From Imbricaverruca yamaguchii (lineage: Eukaryota; Arthropoda; Thecostraca; Neoverrucidae): a stretch of DNA of 64,000 nt. The stretch lies in assembly GCA_034440575.1 (NCBI GenBank), contig JAOTOL010001548.1, forward strand, positions 324,501 to 388,500. Direction: 5' to 3'. Below, piece by piece: positions 45,843-57,334 of this stretch. Numbering within the stretch: position 1 is the first letter of the stretch; each line of letters opens with the position of its first letter. Made by a program: the position numbers and the translations under genes. The notes under the pieces are model-generated. The model ran no database searches. It was not told the DNA's origin and was given only the letters and a program-made list of their open reading frames with translations.

Positions 45843-47040
45843 TGAATACCCGGGCGCACTTGTCGCAAGCACATATTTTAGAGTACTTTTTATAAGTGAT
45901 ATCAGGAGTCCATCGGTTTCTTTTCTTTAACTGGAAATCCCACGATGTCCACATAACTGTTTCGTCTAACGCGTATTGGGTTGGTGACCCGCGTTACGTT
46001 CTCTTTTAAAATTAACGGTCAGTCACGGAACACATTCTTGCACCATGTCTTGTATCCATGTGGTTATCTCCCAGCTTCTTGGGAGGTTCCAGCTTTATCT
46101 GGAATACAACGCTAGCGTTTGTTGTCTCTCGGTAATACCGACGAAACCGTGTACAACATCCTGAGCCGCCCATCACACAAATAATTTCAAACAACGATGC
46201 TTAACGGGAATGTGTATTTCGCGGTTGTGCAACACCACTTGTTGCAATATATTTTTCAGTTGCAAGGTTTAGCAACAGATTAACAAAGGTTTAGCCTTTG
46301 GCTTAGCTCACATCAAGACGGTCCATGAGAATGTATGTGTGAGGAAATCAGTCTGATGGAATACAACATGGATCACGTCATTCTACAATGGACAGGATTC
46401 GTCAAGGACTGTTCGTCATCGATCGAGAGTTTATCTACATGAAATAACTAATCCGAACTTTCCGATTCGAAGGATTATTCCTTTCCTGTCAGAGGTCGAA
46501 TGAAATTGAAGCAGCACTAATTTGGACACCTGCCCCTAAAAAGGATGTCGTCCGGACATTCGAAGCCACTGAAACGCTTTGCCGGTAGCATGCTATTCTT
46601 AGCAGCAGTAATTGAAATGTTCTTTCTTTTAACGCTGAAAGGATGCTGTTTGTGTGATTATCGTCTCTATTCTGTGAGTAATTTTTTCCCGCATGCAGTG
46701 ATAACAAGAGCTACCTGTCTATCAGGTTCGCAGGGAACTTGGAGGCCCTGTCATCCTCTTCGTGTTGTCACATGTAGACGTAGCCAGTGTCACCAACAAA
46801 GGGGCACAGGCGTTCAGAGAGGACCCTTCTCCCGCTCGCTTCACCCATCAGCGACGAGTTTGGCTATGCCAGTGTACATCGATACCGTTCTGTCAGTGCC
46901 AGACGATGGGGGAAGCGAAACATAGCAACAGGGACAGGTGACAGGGAAGCGAAACCTGGCAACAGTGGCAGGTGACAGGGAGCCGAAACCTGACAACGCG
47001 GAAAACGAATGTTCCGCAACAAAATGGTTCGATGCCAACG
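45843..47040. other. No recognisable gene
   Basis: Short frames on both strands without known motifs; a CAGGTGACAGGGA(A/G)CGAAACCTG duplication at about 46,930-46,995. Confidence 0.4.
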
Positions 47041-47043
47041 GCC

Positions 47044-47372
47044 TGTCCACTCGGGCGTGCAGCCGTGCCTGTCGTGCCGACCAACGGTGTGTCCACTTGG
47101 GCGTGCAGCCGTGCCTGTCGTGCCGACCAACGGTGTGTCCACTTGGGCGTGCAGCCGTGCCTGTCGTGTCGACCAACGGTGTGTCCACTTGGGCGTGCAG
47201 CCGTGCCTGTCGTGTCGACCAACGGTGTGTCCACTTGGGCGTGCAGCCGTGCCTGTCGTGCCGACCAACGGTGTGTCCACTTGGGCGTGCAGCCGTGCCT
47301 GTCGTGTCGACCAACGGTGTGTCCACTTGGGCGTGCAGCCGTGCCTGTCGTGTCGACCAACGGTGCTGCACC
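47044..47372. repeat. 46-bp minisatellite
   Basis: About seven units of GTCCACTTGGGCGTGCAGCC + GTGCCTGTCGTGCCGACCAA + CGGTGT. Because 46 is not a multiple of 3 and the unit lacks stops in most frames, it creates six overlapping 156-189-residue frames that are not genes. Units alternate GTGCCGACC and GTGTCGACC. Confidence 0.95.
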
Positions 47373-47454
47373 GCTCGTGGGAAGAGCCGCACTTTCCACA
47401 CACGTATCATGCATGGCGGTGTACACTACACCTGAAGTGGGATACTCCAGCGCC

Positions 47455-47722
47455 AGACGTGAGAGACCCTACCACCTGACGTGAGAGACCCTACCGCCTG
47501 ACGTGAGAGATCCTACCGCCTGACGTGAAAGACCCTACCACCTGACGTGAGAGACCCTACCACCTGACGTGAGAGACCCTACCGCCTGACGTGAGAGACC
47601 CTACCGCCTGACGTGAGAGACCCTGCCGCCTGACGTGAGAGACCCTACCGCCTGACGTGAGAGACCCTACCGCCTGACGTGAGAGACCCTGCCGCCTGAC
47701 GTGGAAGACCCTATCACCTGAC
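47455..47722. repeat. 22-bp minisatellite (GACGTGAGAGACCCTACCGC + CT)
   Basis: About 12 units with CCTACCACC/CCTACCGCC/CCTGCCGCC variants, starting ~80 bases after the 46-bp array. Confidence 0.95.
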
Positions 47723-48249
47723 GTTGCATAGGTCGTAATTTGTGAACACCTTTGTGTTTGCGACACTGGTTTGCAGGATAAGTTCTGCATGCCAGGTGGT
47801 CTTCTTCGTCTATATATGTAGCAGGTTAAACGATAGGACATTTCAACAGAAGCGCACGGATTGTCAGTGTAGTTTGGTCATTTTCCACCGTGAATCTGCA
47901 AGCAAGCATTATCAAGGATGGACCTCTTAAGAACGTTTGTAGCTAGCCATTCGCTTGATAATGGTGTTTCCTTCCGTATAGAACACCATGCATCTTAATA
48001 TTGATGCCTTATCTTCAACGAAGGCAACCAAATATGTAGCACTGATTGCAACACGAAAAAGGCGACCGCAACTTCTTCTGATTAATTTCGCTTGGAAATA
48101 TAACACGAGTAGAAATGTGGAGCATGTCAAGTCCCCTTCCATTTCGTTTCATTAAGATAAAGGCTATATAGCTGCCGCCCCCCCCCATTAACATACCACT
48201 GCACGGAATTGTGTGCACATGACCACCAATCCAATGGCAACGTGGACAC
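47723..48249. other. 3' flank of oig-4-like gene 1
   Basis: No additional gene seen; no clear AATAAA on the minus strand near the stop. Confidence 0.4.
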
Positions 48250-48399
48250 TCATTCAAAATAGGAGGTGCGGAACACACGCATGTCGATGGCGTATTTGTT
48301 GTCGGCCAGGCACTGATAGATGCCCTTATCCATCTGGGATGCCGGATCGATTTCCAGTTTGGACTTGAGTCGGTTCCTCGTCAGGTTCCACTCCCACAC
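48250..48399 (-). CDS. oig-4: oig-4-like gene 1, exon 3 (second half of Ig domain)
   Basis: GATTTTGCAG|GTGTGGGAG opens VWEWNLTRN, then KSKLEIDPASQMDKGIYQCL with the second Ig Cys, ADNKYAIDMR and FRTSYFE before TGA. It aligns position for position with the paralogous exon at 58.6-58.8 kb. No minisatellite touches it. Confidence 0.92.
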   Translation of the reverse strand: MWEWNLTRNRLKSKLEIDPASQMDKGIYQCLADNKYAIDMRVFRTSYFE

Positions 48400-51300
48400 C
48401 TGCAAAATCGTATTATTCCTTGTCACAGAATGCCTCCAGTATGCTAGCAATACCACGGCGAACAACACAACGGTTTTTGCAAAGTCCTGTTTCTTCTTTT
48501 TTTGTACGACACCCAGCTCAGCCTGGTAAGCATCAGGCGGTGGTGCCCAGCCTCAATAACCCACGCGGAGTAGTGACCAGTTTTTCGTCATGCGTCATTC
48601 TGTGGTCAGCGAGGATCACCGACCCCTTTTGGGAACGCACTGACATAAAAATGAACTTGCGGCATGAAGCATTGTGCTAATATTATCATATCTTATCGTA
48701 AAATATGCATTGATTATCGCCATTGCGGAAGACAACATTGCTTGTCGCTGTGTCTTAAACTCAGGCCATGTTCTGGAATGAACATGTGTTGTTATGTGTT
48801 GTTAGTTATGTTGTTAGTTATCCTTACCGTAGGGAATTATTGCAAAGAATGACATCTGATTACTTTCCGGGTTCTCCTCATTATATTATATTAGTGAATC
48901 CACTCCATCAGATCACACGCTAAAATGTACACGATCCTTTCTTCCTGGGAATGAAATCGATTTCCCGTAATTATCTGTGAAATTCAGGTCGTGATTTGAG
49001 CACATGCACAAATAACACAGGAAATTTCGCCTTCTGGTCGAAGGCTCGATCCTTAAGAGCAGCGATATTTTCAGTACTAATATTCGCGACTGCCTGAAGC
49101 TTTCCGCAGGAACGTTTTCACATGTAATAGCTCATTTATCCTGCAGTAGTCATTGACATCAATTTATGTACCACATCACTCGTGATACTTCACTACAGCT
49201 TCACCTTTCACTACACCCTAGCCTTTTGTTTTTCATAGAAGGTAAGCCTAAGTCCAGCGACCTTGGACACCATTGAGACTATTATGATGGGACCTATTAT
49301 GGCTATCATTCGACGAAGAAATCGAAGTCAGCGTTTAAAATTACCTCACACGTAATTTTGAAACTGAAAGAAGGCCACATACGGTGACTTAAAAAAGGCC
49401 ACCTAGGTCAGCCCAGGGCGACCATGGCAGGGAACCCATTTGAGCGTGCGAGTGCCACCCTTGAGTCTGAGAGCTGAGAGTAGTTTTGCCTGGGTAGACA
49501 TGGGGTGGAGTCTGAATATCCCAGACGCACGTTATCGGCCGCCCGCGCGTGAGCACATCAATGGACGCAAATCGGGTCGCCACGACAGCTCTGTTTTTCT
49601 TAACCCGTCCCGTCTCGGGGGGGGGTCTTCAACCGCCCCCCCCCGATTTCACGACACATTGCACTTCCCTCTTACTAGCTGTGAACCATTCCACAAACCA
49701 CGTAAAAGCCGACTTTACCAGACCATGTATAGTCGGCCGTACTTGGTCATACATGTTGCACAGAAACAGTAATGATATTTTGTTTGAAACTTGCAAGTGT
49801 TTGGAAGCACGATCTAGTTTTAAAATAAATCTTGATGATCCACGTTTCGAAAATTGACCTCGGGCGATCCTGAAAATGTTTCCGGAGTAACTGAAAGTTA
49901 ATTAATGTAGGATGAGTGGAATGGTTAATCTACAAACCTATCAAGTTATATTTCGCTAACTTTCTACAACGGAAGTTAGTGAGGACCTAAGCTGTTCCCC
50001 TCTCACTTGTTCGCGTTGATTTTCGAAGACCCGACTTGTGCCTTTAGTGCCCGGTCCTTTTGTTCATTTTTAGGACCATGCAACTTTTTAGGATAAGGTG
50101 TGTTTTTGCATGTTTTAAGGCCGTCATTTTTTTTCGAGACTCGGTACGCTTTGGAGGGCCCGAAGCATTCCCTGTGTGCTCTTAGGGTCCTCTTGCGTTT
50201 ATTTCGGACTGGTGACGCACATGTGTGGGACCGCAGCGCTATTTTGGGAACTTTGCTATAATTGCTCGGGGTTCCGGCGCGACTCGGGGCTAGGGGCATC
50301 GTTTCGGGGTACCCGACGCCAGTTTTTTTGGCTCGACACAATGTTTGGTCTTGGACTTCGTCTGACCTTTCATAGTTAGAGTCCCGGCCTAAAAATATTA
50401 CGTATTTTTTGTGTGGCCGTGCGCGATTTGTGAAGGCATGTGGTGGTGTTTCGGGTTCCAGAGCGACTTTTCTGGCTCAGACTCATATTCTTCGTAATCT
50501 TCTTATTTTGGAGGGCTCCGGCTTTATTTCCGTCAGGTTCCGATGTAATTTGTGCAGCCGCCCTGTGCTTTTCTTGGAGTATTGATGACAATTTTTGGGA
50601 GACCAGAGATAAATTATAAATGCCCTGACCAGAGTTTTTGGAACTACCAAAGGGAATATTGTGTCCTGGGCACGATATTTTTGGGAATCGGCACGAGTTC
50701 ACGGGGCGCATTGTACTTAACTGGCCCATCGTTATTTTTGCGGGCCATAAGCGAATTTTTAGCTCGGCGCGAGTTCTTTGGTGCCTGTCGTTTATTTAGG
50801 GGCCCTTGCCCGAAGTATGGGGGTACCGATTCGAACTAATCTGGCGCATAGTGATTTTGAGGAAGCCCAGCGCGTTTCTTGGGATCCTACTCCCTCAGTA
50901 GAGTGGCATTTGCCTTTTTTAGTATGCCACTGTGGCTGCTCAACGAGCATTTATTTCAGCCAATGGCACCATTCAGAGTAGAAATTCCATTCGAAGAACT
51001 TTATTTCGAGGCCTGTTCTGAATTGTCCTGTGCTCGGGTAAATTTGGAACAGTCTCTTTGTGATATTTGTTCATGCGGGACCTATGCAGTTGCCTTCAGC
51101 ATATTCAGCACATGCAGAAGAATTTGTGGTAATGATCCGAACGAACATAAACACTTGGCTAAATGCCAATACGAATACGAATACGTCTCTGCCGAGCTCA
51201 TCGCTGAATACGAATATTAATAAGACGTGAACTTGTCGTACGTGGTTAATTCTACCCAAGACGTCCCTCCATAGTCTTAGAAATACCCAAGGGTAACCAG

Positions 51301-54053
51301 AGTCACATTTGTTCAACACTTCGATGTATGCGCAGGGGAAGGCAGCCTAAAGCGCATTAGGCCATTCGATAATGTAAATTTAGTTATCCGCAAAGTGCAA
51401 TCATCCACCACAGCGCAAGCACAAGTTGGTCAAGGTTCATTTTGTTCAAGAATGGTCTGGAAGCAGATCCTTTTTAACGCTTGCTGATTTACCAGTCTGA
51501 TATTTTGTGACACGTGCGAAGCCCGTTGATTAGCCGAATCGGCTTCTAGTATTTTTTTGTAATTCTCTTGTACAGATATGCTCAACGCTCTTGTATAGAT
51601 AAACTGAGTCTTCACGTGCAGCACCCAAAGGTTATATCTCACTCTTAACTGGATTGTGTCACCTTCACCAGCACGGAGACTGTTGTACCCTCCAGCATTG
51701 TGAAGCAAGGACTGCTGGCGACAAGAAAAGTCAGTGTGTGGCACGTGCCCGAGTCCCGCGATTGGCACCTCAATTTGATGCTTGCGGTCACTGACTGAAA
51801 CTCTCAAGTCAATTTAAATATCAACATAAAGCAGCATGGTATATTTCAGCATGCTGGAATGTTAGTGATATGGCATGTGTTACACCACAATCCGTCGGTT
51901 GAGGTTTAGGTGATTCCGAAGTGCTGACCTAGTTGTGGAAGCTTCCCATATAACGCCAGCAAATGCTTTTTTCTCGTTTCCAGATACACACCAAGTTCAT
52001 CTTCAGCGTCCTATACATCTTCCACTGCCGTGTTGGACGGTGAATGTTTACGTACCTTGAGGAACTTGTGTGGCGGTATTTCCTGCCCATCCTTGCGCCA
52101 TGTGATGGTGGGCCGAGGGACGCCGCTGGCCACGCAAATAAAGGATATCTTGTGGCCGAGCTCGTACCTCGACTCAAAGTGAGATGCTTTCACGATGTGC
52201 GCCTTCTGGAAGTTAGCGATATTTTCATCAGTGTCATTATATTACTATCGAGTGCGATATCTGGCTGATATCCACGTGATAAATGATTGAGCAGGTCATG
52301 TACGAGTAACGATGCATGATACGAAGTGGCACAACGCGCCACAACCCACCCATTGGCCTACTAACTTTGAATTGGAAAATGTATGTACAATACCCTTGAC
52401 ACATAGGTACACAATACATCAACTTGTACATATACATACACTACTTTTTAAACTTTGAGCAATCAAACGCTTATGTGACTTCAAATATTTTCAAATCAGG
52501 AAAGGATACAGGGAATGAGTCATTGGTAGCATATTGCACTACTTTCCCTCCCATGAAATGGTGACGGTTCTCTGATCGGGAAGATCACCTTCCAGGGAGG
52601 CTCGAGTGCACCGCTCAACTGATTCTTCAGCCGAATGTTCCACTCTCAGAGGAAAGGTGCCCATCCAGTATGACAGAATGCACCCGACATCCCCTTTCCG
52701 CCCTCTCCCCTTGTTCAACGAATTATTCAGCCAAAAATGCCCATTCGAAGTGCGTAGTACTTCCCACCCGATGAAATAACGTTTCTCCATAAACATGAAC
52801 TCAACGGAGATTCCTGCATCAGCCGCTGTTGAAGATGTACTTCCCATAAGTGGAAACTCGGGATTAAAGTTTTGACGTTGACATTATGTCATAACCTCAA
52901 GAAATGTTGTTCGTCGGGGTACCTGGCTTCTGTAGAGCTCTGTTGAAAACTGTTTCTATTGGTATTTAGTGATAGCAGCCGTCTGAAACATCAGCAAGTT
53001 CCTCGTTATCTCAATACAATAAAACAATGTATATTTTGGAACAGGAATGTAACATTTCTTTTTCTATCTGCACATGTAACAAACTTAGCAACGGAAAACA
53101 GAAAACCATTCAAGTACAACTGGGAAGAGCGATATTGATGGGTTTCTGCACCTGACAATGGTGCATAGAATTGCCGCGGGTATTAAGTTGACTTCTCACC
53201 GAATTTGTCTCGAAAGCCAAACGGATGCGATAGATGAATTCATACAGCGCAGTGAAAAGGCTCAAAACACTTCGAGACGTGACTGCCCAAATCTCGCAGT
53301 TGAACATACACGTCGACCCAACGACCAGCACGCTGTCAGGGTGCTGACGACCGCCAGTCAGATTGGTGGCTTTTATGCTCTGCATAGGTGGCAGAGCGTC
53401 CAACTTTGAAGCGATGGGAATGGAAGTTTTGGGTTGATTCGTTCAGTCAGAGCCGCAGTGTCCATGCTAAATGTCCGGACTTAGGTGGAGCACATCTTGC
53501 TCCAATGCGCTCTGTCGTCCCACCTTCTATGAGTCAGAGTCTCACTGTAACTATTTGAACTTCAGTGGAAACATCGGGTTATGTAAAGCCTAACATGACC
53601 TTCACCTCTTCTCGAACCGTAGCCTTGGAAGACATAAAATTAAATGACCGCCTGCACATGCACCAACGAACTGTGCGAAGGTAATCCGAGTTGCAAACCT
53701 CGCGGGTTTGAATGGATCTTCGCGGTATGTAAAAACTCGATAACCAGCTGTCTGCCATTTATTCAACTGACTTGTCTCACGCCTGACTGCGGCTTCCCAA
53801 GCACACTCGACAGTGCCAGTTTCTCCGACTGGCCCTTCAACACCGTCCTACTCACGTTATCGCTCTGGTAGTAGCGTTCGGTCTCTCGGTTGCGGTAGTG
53901 GCCGCGGATCGGCAGATTGTTGATGACGTGCGTGTCCAGGCGACGCTTCAGCTTGAACCAGTACTTGGGCAGGCTGGCGGCGGCCGGCGGCGGCGGCAGC
54001 GCGGTAAGCGACAGCGCCAGCACCAGCACCGGCAGGGAGGCGCACCACCTCAT
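48250..54053 (-). CDS. oig-4: oig-4-like secreted single-Ig protein 1, complete three-exon gene
   Basis: Exons 54,053-53,856 (66 codons), 52,205-52,056 (50) and 48,399-48,250 (49 plus TGA) join in phase 0 with consensus junctions (AAC|GTGAGT...TTCCAG|AAG; AAG|GTACGT...TTTGCAG|GTG), giving 165 residues. MRWCASLPVLVLALSLTAL is a signal peptide with likely cleavage after PAAA (residue ~26). A conserved LPIRGHYRNRET segment follows, then one C2-type Ig domain with Cys90 (ISFICVASG), Trp102 (TITWRKDG) and Cys146 (GIYQCLADNKY). NLT at 121-123 may be glycosylated. The layout (LP..G.YR..E, GHKI.F.CVA.G.PRP.ITW.KDG, KSK.EIDPA.QMD.G.Y.C.ADN.Y..D...F.T) matches arthropod oig-4 proteins as I know them. 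In C. elegans OIG-4 is a muscle-secreted protein that helps hold acetylcholine receptors at synapses; the role here is by homology. Confidence 0.9.
49600..49652 (+). mobile_element. Family A left end only, copy 10
   Basis: TTAACCCGTCCCGTCTCGGG and GTCTTCAACCGCCCCCCCCC, then unrelated sequence: a ~50-base terminal remnant that preserves the clearest left tip of the family. Confidence 0.8.
50040..50900. repeat. Degenerate ~30-bp GGGCCC-punctuated block 2
   Basis: Same rhythm as block 1 but in reverse sense: TTTTTAGGACCATGCAAC, TTTGGAGGGCCCGAAGC, TTTCGGGGTACCCGACGC, TTTATTTAGGGGCCCTTGC. No identical units and no ORF of note. Confidence 0.55.
51425..51590. repeat. Dispersed ~165-bp repeat, copy 1
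   Basis: TTCAAGAATGGTCTGGAAGC...GCTGATTTACCAGTCTGATA TTTTGTGACA matches 54,495-54,655 at perhaps three quarters of positions. Nature unknown. Confidence 0.65.
52056..52205 (-). CDS. oig-4: oig-4-like gene 1, exon 2 (first half of Ig domain)
   Basis: AACTTCCAG|AAGGCGCACATC opens KAHIVKASHF; GHKISFICVASGVPRPTITW carries the first Ig Cys and the core Trp; ends CTCAAG|GTACGT, an excellent donor. Confidence 0.92.
52206..53855. other. First intron of oig-4-like gene 1
   Basis: 52,556-52,850 shows the GGTGCCC/GGGAGGCTCGAGTGCACC quasi-repeat texture; otherwise no element or gene recognised. Confidence 0.45.
53856..54053 (-). CDS. oig-4: oig-4-like gene 1, exon 1 (signal peptide)
   Basis: Starts GTCGCCATGAGG, encodes the signal peptide and the basic KYWFKLKRR / LPIRGHYRNRET region, and ends AGCGATAAC|GTGAGT. 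GC-rich, with a CGCCGCCGCCGGCCGCCGCC run in the Pro/Ala part. The frame is also open upstream, taken as 5' UTR because the hydrophobic start fits this Met. Confidence 0.88.
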
Positions 54054-54289
54054 GGCGACAGCCGTGTAGCTGGTGGCCGCGGCTCTGGGGCCGCGGCACC
54101 CACCGTTGATTGTTGCGATGGCTGACAGACGGCCATTGGCCGCGACGCGAGCCCACCCGATCCTCTTCGCGTCACCTGATTGGAACATCCGCCCACTAAC
54201 TAACCTTGCCCGTGCTTCCGTTCAATCGGCTGTCATCCTCGACGTGCACGGCCTCCACCGTCCTCCCATATCCCATCCGCATCAGCCCT

Positions 54290-54440
54290 CCTGGAATACT
54301 GAAAAGCAAGCCCTTTATTCTTATAATGATTGTATATGCTGTTTTTATAGTAGATGTTCAATGTGCTGCTACTGACAATGGTTTCTGGCAGCTGGTTCCA
54401 GTGTTCTATTACCCTGGTGGTGAAGAAAGACTGTCTTGAC
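54290..54440 (-). pseudogene. LINE C-terminal fragment (CR1-like)
   Basis: Minus-strand frame gives SFFTTRVIEHWNQLPETIVS, the FF..R....WN.LP..VV segment that ends non-LTR polymerases, followed by a Lys/Tyr/Asn-rich tail. It is in the same orientation as the RT relic at 54.85-55.96 kb. Confidence 0.75.
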
Positions 54441-54494
54441 CTTGTCCTGCTGTGGTTAACTTGGAAATGCTTTACTCAAGCGAAAGCAAAAGGT

Positions 54495-54655
54495 GGTCAA
54501 AATTGATATCATTCAAGAATGGCCTGGAAGGAGAAATTTCCAACGTTCGCTGATTTACTATTCGGATATTTTGTGACAATAGATAGCTTGTGAAGCTCGT
54601 TTATTGGCTATATCGGCTGTCAGTATTTTTTGGTGACTCTCTTGCGTATATATGT
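54495..54655. repeat. Dispersed ~165-bp repeat, copy 2
   Basis: Matches 51,425-51,590 (TTCAAGAATGGCCTGGAAGG...GCTGATTTACTATTCGGATA TTTTGTGACA). Confidence 0.65.
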
Positions 54656-54849
54656 GTACTCTATAAATGATTAAGTATAATTTTTCGGCGATGATACTCA
54701 GGTAGCGAGGCTTGGGGAGACGGAAAAAATTGGGGGGACAAATCGCTACTTTTCAGAAATTTGGGGGTGCATGTCCCCCGCCACCAGAGGCGCCCACGTC
54801 ATGTATATCTGAAGACAATGTCCCATACCCATGTCCCATTGTATATCTG

Positions 54850-55960
54850 AAAGTCTCACCTCCAGATCCCAGATGCATAACCTTACAATCATCATAGATG
54901 AAAGATGTCTGTCATTCGTCAGCCCAGTTTTTTAGGTCCAATATAGTCTAGTTGTTACTAGATTGATCACTACTGTTTGCCACTCCTGTCAGCTCGATGT
55001 TATCAGCAAATTTGAACACACTATTCCTCAGCCCTTCCTCAATGTTATTCACAAAGTTTACAAATTATGACAAAGATAATGATAAGTGGCAATTGCATAT
55101 AGCCCTGTGGTACTCCACTCGGAAAATATTTCCAATCAGATTTACATCCATTTAACACTACCCTTTGTTTCCTTCCCTCAACCTTGTTTCAGTTCAACCT
55201 ATATATTTTCCAACAATCCCACGTTGCTGTAGTTGATGAATTAGCCTCCAATGCGGAACTTTATCAAAAGTTTCTTTTATAAAGTCCAAGTACACAGCGC
55301 CCATCCTACTTTGATTGTCTACTTCTTTAGTAACATACCCCATGAAATCTAAAAGGTTAGTTCTACAAGACCTTTCAGGTCGAAATCCGTGTTGAGTATC
55401 CCTTAAAAGGTTGTGCCTATCAAGATGAATATGAAAATTTTGTTCAAGCAGATTTTCTGATAACTTGCAAACTATTGAGGTCAAGCTGACTGACCTGTAG
55501 TTTCCCACACACTTCATACTTCCCTTTTTAAATGGCTACTACGTTTGCCTTTCTCCAGTCTTCAGGTTCTTCACAAATATTCCATATACCGCATGGAAAT
55601 TATACCTAGGGAAACTGCAAAAAGCTTTAGCACACTACTAAGATCCTAGCATATATAATCTGGTCCAGATATGGGCGCTGCATGACCAACGCAGTCGATG
55701 CGCCCCAAAGCCCAAATAACCAACCAATCTGGTCCAGAGGTATTCCTATGTTTTATATTCTGCAACTGCTTTTCGACAGCTTCTGCAGTTGTTGTAAGAT
55801 CATCCACTCTATCACATGTCATGACATAATTTTCATTTAGTTTCATAGTACTATAATTCTCCTTAGTAAAGACCGATGAAAATTGCTTATTAAATATTCC
55901 ACAATATCAAAATCATTAACCACAACTTCTTCATCTACCTCCACTGGTCCTACACTCCAC
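54850..55960 (-). pseudogene. CR1-like LINE reverse transcriptase relic
   Basis: Minus-strand blocks in order: VEKQLQNIKHRNTSGPD (cf. L..L....A.GPD), NYRSVSLTSIVCKLSENLLE (cf. NYRPISLTS...K..E), DTQHGFRPERSCRTNLLDF, GAVYLDFIKETFDKVPHWRL (catalytic YLDF.KAFD region), FPSGVPQG, then VFKFADNIELTG (cf. KFADDTKL; the second Asp of the FADD catalytic motif is Asn here) and KVMHLGSG. It is interrupted by stops, one frameshift and a mini-retroposon insertion at 55,670. Confidence 0.88.
55657..55738 (-). mobile_element. ~56-bp mini-retroposon, copy 3, with perfect 13-bp target duplication
   Basis: The insert (55,670-55,725) in minus sense is GGTTGGTTATTTGGGCTTTG + GGGCGCATCGACTGCG + TTGGTCATGCAGCGCCCATA. 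AATCTGGTCCAGA occurs on both sides (55,657-55,669; 55,726-55,738). It interrupts the LINE right after the GPD block. GGGCGC and GCGCCC can pair into a short hairpin. The tip opposite the core carries AACC repeats (plus strand). Confidence 0.88.
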
Positions 55961-56204
55961 TTTTTAACCTTAAAGATGCAGCATCTAAAGAATTCCTTAG
56001 CATTACCCGCCGAACATCATCGAGCTAATTTAATTTCAGCCAGTCTTTTAGATGCCCTAACACACCTAACTTTATTTCTACCTATTTTATATGATTCGAG
56101 GTTTACCTCAGAGTTAGTATCTTTTAGTATCTTGAATGCCTGCTTCTTTCACTCCAGTAAATGCTTTACTTCTCTGGTCAGCCATGAAGTGTGCTTAACC
56201 CTGG

Positions 56205-56590
56205 TTAACCCGCGCTGTCTCGGCGGTTGATATGGGACCCCTAAGGTTTTCCGCGAATAGCGAGAGAACGGCGCGCGGCTTCGCGCCGAAATTTGGCATA
56301 CCTTTTCCCACATCAATTTGACATGTTATGTCAAAATGTAGAGCTCAGGCCATCTAGGGCCAAAGAGTTCGTCATGGTCAAGTGAGGTCACTTCCAGAAA
56401 TGTTCAAGCAGCCGCCACGCTTTAACGGATAAAAATATTTTAATGGAACTTTCAGTCTTCGCTTATCTTTAGGGAGGAAGCAAAACGCACCAGAGGCTTT
56501 TCCCCGTTTTTGATTACTTGTTAGTTTTGCATATTTGCTCATTAGGGACAGCATCGACGTCGAATATTCTGGCTAAAGCAAGCATTTTTA
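56205..56590 (+). mobile_element. Family A fragment (left half), copy 11
   Basis: TTAACCCGCGCTGTCTCGGC at the left, then CCGCGAATAGCGAGAGAACG through the AGGTCA-rich region to ATTCTGGCTAAAGCAAGCAT. The right half is lost. Confidence 0.8.
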
Positions 56591-57334
56591 TGTTCTCCGG
56601 TGCATTTTCTCGCTGGTGCATCACAGGCTCTCTGGCGGAAAGCTCAGAAGATGCCACGAGAAAATAGTTATTGGGGATGACACTAGGTTTAGGCTTGACA
56701 TCGGTGTCGCTATCTCCTCGTTATCTTTGAAAGTGATGAGTTATATTGAGCTTCATAAAAATCGTTTCAACTAGATCCGGTCTCCCCTACCATATTCAGT
56801 AGTTGCATTACGATGGATTTGCGTATTACATTTAATTTAATGGGTTGTTATGTAACAAAATGATCACGAGGGGTATTTCCAATAGCAGACGCCGATTCAG
56901 TACGGAAGGTGAAAAATCGTTTGGAAGGCACAGGCGGATGCCACGAGACGAGATGTTAACAATATATTGATACATGGTTTCCGGTAGCCTTCTGGTTCAA
57001 ATACACCACGAATGAAAGCACTTTTTATATAATAATCTGAAATGTTCGCATATTTATAGACATTGAGAAATTTCCAACATATATCTGGCCCTTTTTCAGG
57101 AAGACGGACGGAACTGCCGTTGCACCTCGAGCCAGTCGATGCTTTGGATCAACCTGGTTTCATGGGTGAATGGTTGGTTGGTTGGTTGATAATTGGAGTT
57201 TAGGGCGCATCGACTATCGACGAATGGGAGGGGCCTGTGAATTGTGGAGCGCGTGGCTATGTCCAGTAGGAGAGCAAGTAACAAACTAGAATGCGCAGTA
57301 CTGGGCGAAATAGCTAACTACGCATAGCAGTGAA
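56591..57334. other. No gene seen
   Basis: AT-rich; carries a partial mini-retroposon at 57,160-57,225 only. Confidence 0.4.
57165..57222 (+). mobile_element. ~60-bp mini-retroposon, copy 4 (partial)
   Basis: GGTTGGTTGGTTGGTTGATA + ATTGGAGTTTAGGGCGCATC + GACTATCGACGAATGGG. It keeps the TTGG tail and the GGGCGCATCGACT core but the GCGCCC end is degraded. Confidence 0.6.

Larger units (their letters stand above)
48400..52055. other. Large intron of oig-4-like gene 1
   Basis: 3.66-kb intron carrying a family A left-end fragment (49,600), the degenerate block 2 (50.04-50.9 kb) and a segment at 51,425-51,590 that recurs at 54,495-54,655. No internal gene recognised. Confidence 0.5.

Noticed and set aside
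46841..47484. Six overlapping 156-189-residue Cys/Arg/Thr-rich frames on both strands
   Set aside because: All come from the 46-bp minisatellite, which cycles through the three frames.
53110..53403. 97-residue minus-strand frame between the first two Ig exons
   Set aside because: No Ig or other motifs, and the flanking Ig exons already join in phase without it.
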